Source: Planctomycetota bacterium
GTDB taxonomy: Bacteria > Planctomycetota > Phycisphaerae > Phycisphaerales > SM1A02
Direction: 5' to 3'
Assembly: GCA_022574595.1 (NCBI GenBank)
Contig: JACZRS010000011.1
Location: 1-64,000 of the forward strand
DNA length: 64,000 nucleotides
Positions 17,756 to 25,894 of this stretch are shown here, one piece after another (the first letter of the stretch is position 1; each line of letters begins with the position of its first letter). A program made the position numbers and the translations under genes. Under the pieces are notes generated by a model. It was not told where the DNA came from. It saw only the letters and a list, made by a program, of their open reading frames with translations, and made no database searches.

Positions 17756-19489
17756 CTATTGTGTACCTGAGACGCGATCGACCTCTTCCATGCTGGTTTC
17801 ACCCTCACAAACCATCTGGAAACCACTTTGCTGAAGCGTTGTAAACAGCCCTTGGTTGGCAATTTCGCGGATTCCGTGGATTGTGGGTTTTTTCAAGACG
17901 ACGTCGCGCATTGCTTCATTGAACTGTAGCAACTCGAAAATAGCTCGTCTGCCTATGAATCCTGTCTTGAGGCATCGCTTGCAAGCGGTGGGGGCATAGA
18001 TCCGTTTGACACCTTCAAGGAGCCGTCCCATCTTCATATTCTGTGATGGTGTGGGCTTGATGGGTTTCTTGCAGGTTGGGCAAAGACGCCTTACCAAGCG
18101 TTGAGCCAGGATCACGTCAAGAGCGTTACCTACAAGATAGTTTTCAACACCCAGATCCAAAAGACGGAAGATCGCACCGATCGAATCCTTAGCATGGACA
18201 GTTGTATAAACCAGATGCCCCGTCATCGCAGCCTGCATGCCTACTGTAGCCGTTTCTGTATCACGTATTTCACCTACGAAAATAACATCCGGATCTTGCC
18301 TCATTACTGAACGGAGGATGTTAGCGAAGGTGTTGTTTTGCTTGTGATCTATAGGGATTTGTGTGCACCCCTCAAGGTAATATTCAACAGGATCTTCGAT
18401 TGTGATGGCATTTCGCTGCTCGACATCAAGTTCGCGCAGACAGGAATATAGCGTAGTGGTCTTGCCGCAACCGGTCGGTCCGCAGGCTAGCAATAGTCCC
18501 GCATCTTTGGTTGCGATAGTTCGAAGCCGCTCGTACATCCAGGGACTAAGCCCAAGTTCGTGTAAGCGACTGGGTGCATTTGACGAATCCAGTACCCGGA
18601 TAACGACCTTTTGGCCGTTCATAGCAGGCGTAAAACTCACTCGGTAGTCAACGCGCCTTCCCTTAACGGACACGGAAAAGTGGCCGTCCTGAACCACGTT
18701 TTTTCTACTGGTATCGATTTGGCAAAGTATTTTTACCACGCCGATGACGCGGTGGAAGACAGCCATACTTAGCTCAACCGCACTGAGCATATATCCATCA
18801 ACGCGGAGGCGAACGGCTGCATTTTCGATTCTCGGTTCGATATGCAGATCGGTTGCCCTTGCTCTAAAGCACGCCAGCAGCATAAGTTTGAATGCTCGTA
18901 TGCCCTCGCCATCATCATCATCAGATCCACTATCAAGCCCAGCAGACGTAGCTTGGTGAATCGTCACGCCTTTAGTATCCACAAGGCTGATATCTGACTC
19001 ATCGAAGGGTTTTTTCTCAGCCGTATTTATGATATCCCGAAGTTTGCGTTCATAAGAGGTTGCTGCATCTTCAACTGCCGTGTTCAGATCCAAATCCACT
19101 GTGACCTGATCCTGGAAGTTAAATTCCTCAGATTTAGCGGCTGCAGCATCAGCAGCTTCAGCAGCGTAATCTGGTGTTTCACGTCTTTTATGTGAGAATT
19201 TTTGATCCGGATCTATGTAGTGAAGTTCTGTTGAACCAATGCACACTACGTCACCATTATCCAGCGACTCTGTCTTGATTTTTGTCTGGTTTAGTTTGGT
19301 TCCATTTCGTGAACCAAGGTCGCGGACACGAAATCCACCTTCCCACGGCTCGATCACGCAATGATGGCGACTGGAAAGCTCATCGGTCAGGACAAGCGTA
19401 TTGTCGTTTAGACGTCCGATTGTGATAGACGAATCACTGAGTTTCAGCCTCTTTGTGCCATGAGGCGATTTTACTTCTAAGTAAGCCAT
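17756..19489 (-). CDS. FHA domain fused to a PilB/GspE-type secretion ATPase
   Basis: 577 aa from ATG 19489 (MAYLEVKSP); GTG/ATG codons further upstream would only add residues without a recognisable domain. Residues 1-90 are an FHA phosphothreonine-binding domain (ITIGRLNDNTLVLTDELSSRHHCVIEP, RDLGSRNGTKLN). An acidic linker leads to a type II/IV secretion ATPase: Walker A GPTGCGKTTT, Walker B region DPDVIFVGEIRD, and zinc-binding CPTC/CKRC near the C-terminus. PilB/GspE normally begin with an MshEN or related domain, so the FHA replaces the usual N-terminus. It should power pilus or pseudopilus assembly, possibly for the PilMNOP set at 7-10 kb, under Ser/Thr kinase control (inference). Confidence 0.85.
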   Translation of the reverse strand: MAYLEVKSPHGTKRLKLSDSSITIGRLNDNTLVLTDELSSRHHCVIEPWEGGFRVRDLGSRNGTKLNQTKIKTESLDNGDVVCIGSTELHYIDPDQKFSHKRRETPDYAAEAADAAAAKSEEFNFQDQVTVDLDLNTAVEDAATSYERKLRDIINTAEKKPFDESDISLVDTKGVTIHQATSAGLDSGSDDDDGEGIRAFKLMLLACFRARATDLHIEPRIENAAVRLRVDGYMLSAVELSMAVFHRVIGVVKILCQIDTSRKNVVQDGHFSVSVKGRRVDYRVSFTPAMNGQKVVIRVLDSSNAPSRLHELGLSPWMYERLRTIATKDAGLLLACGPTGCGKTTTLYSCLRELDVEQRNAITIEDPVEYYLEGCTQIPIDHKQNNTFANILRSVMRQDPDVIFVGEIRDTETATVGMQAAMTGHLVYTTVHAKDSIGAIFRLLDLGVENYLVGNALDVILAQRLVRRLCPTCKKPIKPTPSQNMKMGRLLEGVKRIYAPTACKRCLKTGFIGRRAIFELLQFNEAMRDVVLKKPTIHGIREIANQGLFTTLQQSGFQMVCEGETSMEEVDRVSGTQ

Positions 19490-19735
19490 AGTTAAATGAG
19501 CCCCCATAGTCCATTTACATATATTGTAACCCGCCGGAGCCCTCCGCTCCATGGGCTAGATCCGCTGATCCTGCAAGTTAGTTCGCCTCTTTCTAAGAAA
19601 ATAGAGTACAAAGCTGTCATTTGTCGTGACAAGAGGCTCCAATTCGCTAGTCTATCTGCCCCAGCTTGAAGTTTGGTGGCCTATGAGCCTTCCCGGGCAA
19701 GCTGGATTATCTCTCCCAATACAGGTGAGGCAGCA

Positions 19736-20926
19736 ATGATTGTTGGTGTAGTAAAGGAATCGTATTCAGGTGAAAGGCGAGTAGCGCTAACGCCTGATGT
19801 TTTGCCGATCTTGGCAAGGAACGGTATCGAAGTGCTGGTCGAATCGGGTGCAGGCGATTCTGCGGGCTTCCCTATTAGCGAGTACACAGAAAAGGGTGCC
19901 AAGATCGCAGCGGATCGAGCTGAGATATTTCGCTCTGCCGACATCGTCTGCCAAGTACGAACTTATGGGGCCAACACAGGCGCTGGCCAAAGCGACCTTC
20001 AAATGATGCGCTCGGGGCAGGTGATCATCGGTTTATCCGAGCCGTTATCTGATGTCGAGCCTATCAAGAAAATCGCAGCGACCGGTGCAAGACTTTTCGC
20101 ACTGGAACTTATCCCGCGAACAACACGTGGGCAGGCGATGGATGTACTTTCATCTCAAGCGACAATAGCTGGATATAAAGCTGTTACGCTGGCGATGGAT
20201 ACGCTTTCCAAAATGTTCCCAATGATGATGACTGCTGCAGGAACAATCAAACCTGTAAAATTGTTTGTTATTGGGGCAGGAGTTGCCGGCTTACAATGTA
20301 TTGCTTCTGCAAAGAAAGCTGGGGCAATCGTTCAAGCGTTTGATGTGAGGCCAGAGGTTAAAGAACAAATTGAATCGTTGGGCGCGAAGTTTGTTGAAAT
20401 TGAAGTAGCTGATGCAAGCGGTGAAGGCGGATATGCACGTGAATTAACTGAAGATGAAAAGAAAAAGCAACAGTCTCTGATGGCTGACACAATCGCACAA
20501 AGTGATGTGGTGATTACTACCGCAGCTGTGCCGGGCAAGAAAGCGCCGATACTCATTTCAGCTGAAGTCGTACACCGTATGACAGCGGGTTCGCTTATTG
20601 TCGATATCGCAGCAGAACGTGGAGGCAATTGTGAATTAACCAAGCCCGATGAAACTGTCGTCGAAAACGGCGTGATAATCCTTGGACCAACAAATATGGC
20701 TTCGACTATTCCTTATCACGCAAGTCAAATGTTCTCTAAAAATGTTACAAGCCTTCTAAACCTCATTGTTAAGGATGGGGAGCTTGTAATTGATATGGAA
20801 GATGAAATTATTGTGGGAACGCTGGAAACGGATGGTGGGGAGATTATTCATCCGTTTGCCCGGGAGATTTACTTACTACCTAAACTTGAAACTACGGCTG
20901 CTACTAGTGAAGGGAGTGACGCTTAA
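19736..20926 (+). CDS. pntAA: NAD(P) transhydrogenase subunit alpha part 1
   Basis: 396 aa from ATG 19736 (MIVGVVKESYSGERRVALTPD). The AlaDH/PNT N-terminal domain is followed by an NAD-binding Rossmann fold (VIGAGVAGLQCIASAKKAGAIVQAFDVRPEVKEQIESLGA), the mobile-loop region and AERGGNCELTKPDE. It binds NAD(H) in the proton-translocating transhydrogenase that makes NADPH from NADH. In this split form the membrane part is a separate gene, which starts on this gene's last base. Operon of three. Confidence 0.93.
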   Translation: MIVGVVKESYSGERRVALTPDVLPILARNGIEVLVESGAGDSAGFPISEYTEKGAKIAADRAEIFRSADIVCQVRTYGANTGAGQSDLQMMRSGQVIIGLSEPLSDVEPIKKIAATGARLFALELIPRTTRGQAMDVLSSQATIAGYKAVTLAMDTLSKMFPMMMTAAGTIKPVKLFVIGAGVAGLQCIASAKKAGAIVQAFDVRPEVKEQIESLGAKFVEIEVADASGEGGYARELTEDEKKKQQSLMADTIAQSDVVITTAAVPGKKAPILISAEVVHRMTAGSLIVDIAAERGGNCELTKPDETVVENGVIILGPTNMASTIPYHASQMFSKNVTSLLNLIVKDGELVIDMEDEIIVGTLETDGGEIIHPFAREIYLLPKLETTAATSEGSDA

Positions 20927-21222
20927 TGTTCGCGTTTTATTTAACAATATTTGCATTAGCCATATTTCTTGGCTTTGAGATCATTACCAAAGTTCCACCT
21001 ACATTGCACACACCTCTAATGTCCGGGGCAAATGCGATTTCCGGAATTACCATTGTCGGAGCACTAATCGTGGCTGGACTTAACCCGGTAGGGGAGGGCA
21101 GCACATTACCCGGCGCTATCGGATGCTTAGCCGTCATCTTTGCCATGATCAATGTTGTGGGTGGGTTTGCCGTGACGCACCGCATGCTTGAAATGTTCCA
21201 GAAGAAGCGTAAAGGCAATTAA
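20926..21222 (+). CDS. pntAB: NAD(P) transhydrogenase subunit alpha part 2
   Basis: 98 aa with three to four membrane helices: YLTIFALAIFLGFEII, ISGITIVGALIVAGL and LPGAIGCLAVIFAMINVVGGFAVTHRML. This is the small membrane subunit of split transhydrogenases. Its start overlaps the upstream stop by one base (TAATG), and pntB follows with no gap. Confidence 0.92.
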   Translation: MFAFYLTIFALAIFLGFEIITKVPPTLHTPLMSGANAISGITIVGALIVAGLNPVGEGSTLPGAIGCLAVIFAMINVVGGFAVTHRMLEMFQKKRKGN

Positions 21223-22698
21223 GTGAATATCCTGGACATTCAAAACCTTCTGTACATTGTTGCTGCGTTCCTTTTTTATCTTGGAATCAAGGGCTTAACT
21301 CACCCTCGCACTGCAGTAGCGGGCAATCTTAAAGGCCTGGCAGGGATGTTGCTGGCAATGACAATTGCCATGCTGGCTTTTCAAGGAGACAAAAGCGTTT
21401 GGCAAGGCTGGTATTGGATAGGTGGTGGCGTATTCATCGGGTCACTGATCGGATGGATTGCAGCTAAAAAGGTGCAGATGACAGCGATGCCTGAAATGGT
21501 GGCGCTGTTTAACGGTTCCGGGGGACTAGCATCTATGCTTGTTGCAGGTGCAGTGTTTCATCATCTAACACACATTGCTGGATTACAAGAAACGATCAAT
21601 GCTGCCATCACTGATGGCATTAGCCCTATGTCACAAGCTGCTATCTTAGATAAGGGGCAACCGCTGCAGACCTTCATAGCAACTGTTGCATCTGGCATCA
21701 TTGGGGCCATCACTTTTACGGGATCAATACTTGCTTATTATAAACTTCAAGGCAAGTTTGGTAATTCGAGCACTAATCCGCTTCTAAAGATTGGTAACAT
21801 TCTCTTCCTTGCAATATCACTTGGTCTAGGTGTATTGCTGGTAATCAAACCGGAATTAACCTGGGTGTTTTGGGCTGTTGTAGCAGCAGCAATGCTATGT
21901 GGTGTGTTCTTCGTCATGCCCATTGGTGGTGCGGATATGCCTGTGGTGCTCGCACTACTCAATTCATATTCAGGAATCGCCGCCTGCGCAACTGGATTCG
22001 TAATCAACAACACTGTGCTGATCGTTGCAGGCGCGTTTGTTGGTGCTTCGGGGTTAATCCTCACTAAAATTATGTGCGTGGCCATGAACCGATCGCTTAC
22101 CAATGTGTTATTTGGGGTTATGGCTGAAGTCGGCGTTGGACCATCTGCGGATGAGGTTTATGCAGGAAAAATCAAGTCCACTAGTCCCGATGAAGTAGCA
22201 ATGATTATGGATGGTGTACAGCGCGTTTGTATCGTACCTGGGTACGGAATGGCGGTATCGCAAAGCCAACATGTGGTTCGTGATATTTCAGATTTTCTGA
22301 CAGAAAAGGACGTCGAGGTAACTTTCGGTATTCATCCAGTCGCAGGCCGTATGCCTGGGCATATGAATGTGCTGCTGGCCGAGGCAGATGTTTCCTACGA
22401 TCAGCTACATGAAATGGACACAGTCAATCAATACATCAGCCAGGTTGATGTCTGTATTGTGCTTGGGGCAAATGATGTTGTAAACCCCGAAGCGCGCACT
22501 AACCCAAAAAGCGCTATTGCGGGCATGCCTATCATTGATGTCGATAAAGCCCACACAGTAGTTGTTGTGAAGCGATCCCTAAGCCCGGGCTTTGCGGGAA
22601 TTCCCAACCCACTGTTTGCCATGGATAATACCTTGATGATGTTTGGCGATGGTAAAAAGGTAATGCTGGAGCTTCTTAAGGCTCTAAAGGAAAATTAA
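21223..22698 (+). CDS. pntB: NAD(P) transhydrogenase subunit beta
   Basis: 491 aa from GTG 21223, with AAAGG upstream. The first ~290 residues form many membrane helices carrying the proton channel. The C-terminal domain binds NADP(H): VCIVPGYGMAVSQSQHVVRDI, FGIHPVAGRMPGHMNVLLAEADVSYD, VCIVLGANDVVNPEARTNPKSAIAGMPI and KRSLSPGFAGIPNPLF. With pntAA and pntAB it makes a full complex. NADPH supply next to korAB suggests a shared role in redox balance. Confidence 0.93.
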   Translation: MNILDIQNLLYIVAAFLFYLGIKGLTHPRTAVAGNLKGLAGMLLAMTIAMLAFQGDKSVWQGWYWIGGGVFIGSLIGWIAAKKVQMTAMPEMVALFNGSGGLASMLVAGAVFHHLTHIAGLQETINAAITDGISPMSQAAILDKGQPLQTFIATVASGIIGAITFTGSILAYYKLQGKFGNSSTNPLLKIGNILFLAISLGLGVLLVIKPELTWVFWAVVAAAMLCGVFFVMPIGGADMPVVLALLNSYSGIAACATGFVINNTVLIVAGAFVGASGLILTKIMCVAMNRSLTNVLFGVMAEVGVGPSADEVYAGKIKSTSPDEVAMIMDGVQRVCIVPGYGMAVSQSQHVVRDISDFLTEKDVEVTFGIHPVAGRMPGHMNVLLAEADVSYDQLHEMDTVNQYISQVDVCIVLGANDVVNPEARTNPKSAIAGMPIIDVDKAHTVVVVKRSLSPGFAGIPNPLFAMDNTLMMFGDGKKVMLELLKALKEN

Positions 22699-22880
22699 GC
22701 TTTTGCTTGAACCACGTCCTGATAACTAAATAGTCCTACTTGGACGAAGCGCTAATTCAGCCTTATATAAATCAATGGATTTATTCAGGATTGGATAGTG
22801 CCAGGTAGTTAAATGTCGACTATAATGTGGTTACTATGACCTATTCAAAGGGCCTTTAGTGCTATTGGAGCTTGTCTCAA

Positions 22881-24770
22881 GTGACAACTACTACTGATAC
22901 CAACCATGCACGAATCGACGCCACACCCTTAGATGCTGTTGCCATACGCTTCTGCGGTGATTCAGGCGACGGAATGCAGCTAACGGGTGGCCTATTTACC
23001 AATACATCTGCCCTTTTCGGTAACGATATTGCCACCTTCCCTGACTTTCCCGCAGAGATCAGAGCCCCGCGCGGAACCACGTTTGGCGTCTCAGGTTTCC
23101 AGGTGCAGTTTGCCAACACAGACATCTACACACCTGGTGATTCAGTCAACGCATTGGTGGCCATGAACCCTGCTGGTTTCAAGACCAACATCGCTGATGT
23201 CGAGCCTGGCGGAATCGTCATTGTCAATGAAGATGAGTTTAATAAGATCAACTTCAAGAAGTGTGGATACCAAGAAGGTTACAACCCGCTTGATGATGAT
23301 GAACTGAATCGACGCTATCAGATATTCAAGGTTCCCATGAGCCGATTAACCCGCGAATCGCTTGTCGATTCGACAATGGGCACGAAGGATATTGATCGAT
23401 GTAGGAATATGTACGCACTTGGAATTGTGTGCTGGCTCTACGATCGGCCGCTGGAGCCTACCATTCGCTTCCTTGATAACTTCTTCGGCAAGGAAAAACA
23501 AAAGCCCGAAGTCGCCAAGGCGAATATCGGAGCATTGAAATCTGGATTTTACTTTGGTGAAACAGCGGAGTTGTTCCCGGTTCGTTACCAAGTTGCTAAA
23601 GCCAAACTAAAGCCCGGCAAATATCGAAAAATCAGCGGCAACGAAGCCACCGCACTAGGCTTTGTAACCGCAGCAGCCAAAGCTAATAAACAACTTGTCT
23701 ATGCAAGCTATCCCATCACGCCGGCATCGGATGTGTTGCACACATTAGCTAGACTTAAGCAATTTGGTGTGACAACCTTCCAGGCAGAAGATGAAATAGG
23801 TGCAGTTTGCGCAGCAATCGGAGCGTCTTATGCAGGTAGCTTCGGAATGACCGGAACGTCCGGTCCGGGGCTTGCGCTAAAAGGCGAAGCCATCGGTCTG
23901 GCGGTTATGCTTGAGCTTCCTTTGGTGATTATAAATGTGCAAAGGGCAGGACCTTCAACTGGTTTGCCAACCAAAACCGAGCAGGCGGATCTACTTTTTG
24001 CACTATACGGCAGACCCAGCGAGTGTCCTTGCATTGTCGTTGCCCCACGCAGCCCATCAGATTGCTTTGAGATGGCATATGAAGCGTTTCGCCTTGCGGT
24101 ACGACATATGTGTCCTGTTATCTTTCTGTCCGATGGCTATATAGCAAACGGTGCAGAGCCTTGGCTGCTGCCGGATCTTGCTGCCATTAAACCTATTGAA
24201 ATTAACCATCCAACCGAACCCAATGGCCCCGATGGCACTTTCCTGCCCTATAAGCGTGATCCCGAAACTCTAGCTCGCCCATGGGCTATTCCCGGTATTG
24301 CGGGATTAGAACACCGAGTTGGAGGCTTGGAAAAAGATGCATCCACCGGAAACGTTTCTTATGATCCAGAAAATCACGACAAGATGATTAGAACAAGAGC
24401 GGCCAAAATCCTAAAAGCAGCGGATACTATTCCACCACTTGAAGTTAGAGGACCTGTCTCAGGCGAGGCCCTGCTGTTAGGTTGGGGTGGAACCTATGGC
24501 ACAATTACTACCGCAGGTGATGAACTCCGCGAAAAAGGCCATAGCGTCAGCACCGCGCATCTTCGTTACTTAAATCCCATGCCCAAGAATCTTGGTGAAG
24601 TACTTGGCAATTTCAAAACCATCATCGTTCCCGAAATAAACCTCGGCCAACTTGTCAAGCTCATACGCTGTGAATTCCTTATTGATGCAATTGGAATCAA
24701 CGAGGTTCGTGGTCAACCGTTCCGTATAGATACATTAGTTCGCAAGACTCTTGAGATTATGAATCGATAA
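22881..24770 (+). CDS. korA: 2-oxoacid:ferredoxin oxidoreductase, fused gamma-alpha subunit (KorA type)
   Basis: About 629 aa. GTG 22881 is preferred over TTG 22872 because GGAG (22867-22870) is 10 bases before the GTG and only one before the TTG. The gamma part is N-terminal (IRFCGDSGDGMQLTGGLF, NPAGFKTNIADVEPGG); the alpha part begins near residue 250 (ASYPITPASDVLHTLA, AEDEIGAVCAAIGASYAGSFGMTGTSGPGLALKGEA, PTKTEQADLLFALYGRPSECP). With KorB it oxidises 2-oxoglutarate (or a similar 2-oxoacid) with CoA and ferredoxin. The fusion is typical of aerobic bacteria that use it in the TCA cycle. korB begins 6 bp downstream. Confidence 0.9.
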   Translation: MTTTTDTNHARIDATPLDAVAIRFCGDSGDGMQLTGGLFTNTSALFGNDIATFPDFPAEIRAPRGTTFGVSGFQVQFANTDIYTPGDSVNALVAMNPAGFKTNIADVEPGGIVIVNEDEFNKINFKKCGYQEGYNPLDDDELNRRYQIFKVPMSRLTRESLVDSTMGTKDIDRCRNMYALGIVCWLYDRPLEPTIRFLDNFFGKEKQKPEVAKANIGALKSGFYFGETAELFPVRYQVAKAKLKPGKYRKISGNEATALGFVTAAAKANKQLVYASYPITPASDVLHTLARLKQFGVTTFQAEDEIGAVCAAIGASYAGSFGMTGTSGPGLALKGEAIGLAVMLELPLVIINVQRAGPSTGLPTKTEQADLLFALYGRPSECPCIVVAPRSPSDCFEMAYEAFRLAVRHMCPVIFLSDGYIANGAEPWLLPDLAAIKPIEINHPTEPNGPDGTFLPYKRDPETLARPWAIPGIAGLEHRVGGLEKDASTGNVSYDPENHDKMIRTRAAKILKAADTIPPLEVRGPVSGEALLLGWGGTYGTITTAGDELREKGHSVSTAHLRYLNPMPKNLGEVLGNFKTIIVPEINLGQLVKLIRCEFLIDAIGINEVRGQPFRIDTLVRKTLEIMNR

Positions 24771-24776
24771 TTTCTA

Positions 24777-25799
24777 ATGCATGACACACAATTACCAACA
24801 CTAAAAGCCAAGGACTTCTCTTCTGACCAGGATATTCGTTGGTGCCCGGGATGCGGGGACTATGCGATTCTCAAGGCGGTGCAAAAGACACTACCGAATC
24901 TGGATAAGGCCAAGGAAGACTATGTCTTCGTGTCGGGAATCGGCTGTGCTGCACGCTTTCCTTATTACATGAATACCTACGGCCTGCATTCGATCCATGG
25001 TCGAGCACCTGCGTTTGCCACCGGCATCAAACTGGCAAATCCCGAGCTTGATGTGTGGCTGGTTTCCGGTGATGGTGATCTATTATCCATCGGCGGCAAC
25101 CACACCATGCACACCATGCGCCGCAATGTTGATATCAACATTCTATTGTTAAACAATAGGATTTACGGTCTTACAAAAGGACAATACTCGCCAACAAGTG
25201 AGTTTGGCAAGAAAACCAAATCCACACCTCTGGGCTCGCCGGATTATCCGGTGAATCCGCTGATTTGGTCTATCGGTGCCGGCTGCACATTTGTTGCACG
25301 CTGCATTGATATTGATGTCAAGCACATTGAGCAACTTATGACACGAGCTGCTGCTCATCGAGGTACCTCGTTTGTTGAGATCTATCAGGACTGCAATATC
25401 TTTAATCACCAGACATGGTTTTATGCATCACAAAAGGATGGGAAAAAAACTAACACCCTGCTGTTAGAACACGGCAAACCCATGATCTTTGGTGAAGATA
25501 GCGAAAAAGGCTTACGCATGAACGGCACAAAGCTTGAAGTTATCGAGCTTGGAAACGGCGTAACCGAAAGTGATGTCTTGCTCCACGATGAAACCGATCG
25601 TGGCCTGGCATTTATGTTATCGCAGCTATTATACCCCGACTTCCCCGAACCTTTAGGCGTGATTTATTGTTCAGATGAGCAAGATACGTATGACAATGTT
25701 GTGCATAAGCAGATCCGCCAGGCTATTGAAGAGCGTGGCGTTGGCGATCTCGAAAAGCTGATAAACGAAGGCGATACCTGGGTGGTTGAGGACGATTGA
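24777..25799 (+). CDS. korB: 2-oxoacid:ferredoxin oxidoreductase beta subunit (KorB type)
   Basis: 340 aa. It has the thiamine diphosphate-binding beta subunit pattern: DIRWCPGCGDYAILKAVQ near residue 20, GIGCAARFPYYMNTYGLHSIHGRAPAFATGIKLANP, VSGDGDLLSIGGNH and LLLNNRIYGLTKGQYSPTSEFG. The GDGD...NNxIYGLTKGQ run binds Mg-ThDP. The cysteines in CPGCGDY match the cluster-binding positions of the family. Coupled to korA upstream. 2-Oxoglutarate as substrate is the usual reading of this subfamily, but pyruvate or branched-chain acids cannot be excluded from sequence alone. Confidence 0.9.
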   Translation: MHDTQLPTLKAKDFSSDQDIRWCPGCGDYAILKAVQKTLPNLDKAKEDYVFVSGIGCAARFPYYMNTYGLHSIHGRAPAFATGIKLANPELDVWLVSGDGDLLSIGGNHTMHTMRRNVDINILLLNNRIYGLTKGQYSPTSEFGKKTKSTPLGSPDYPVNPLIWSIGAGCTFVARCIDIDVKHIEQLMTRAAAHRGTSFVEIYQDCNIFNHQTWFYASQKDGKKTNTLLLEHGKPMIFGEDSEKGLRMNGTKLEVIELGNGVTESDVLLHDETDRGLAFMLSQLLYPDFPEPLGVIYCSDEQDTYDNVVHKQIRQAIEERGVGDLEKLINEGDTWVVEDD

Positions 25800-25894
25800 T
25801 CGCCAATAGAGTTGGCCGGATATGGGCTTATGCTCGATCCATTGTAATACTCTTATTACTTTGATTGATTTATCCTGCCTATCCTTGAGTCAAT

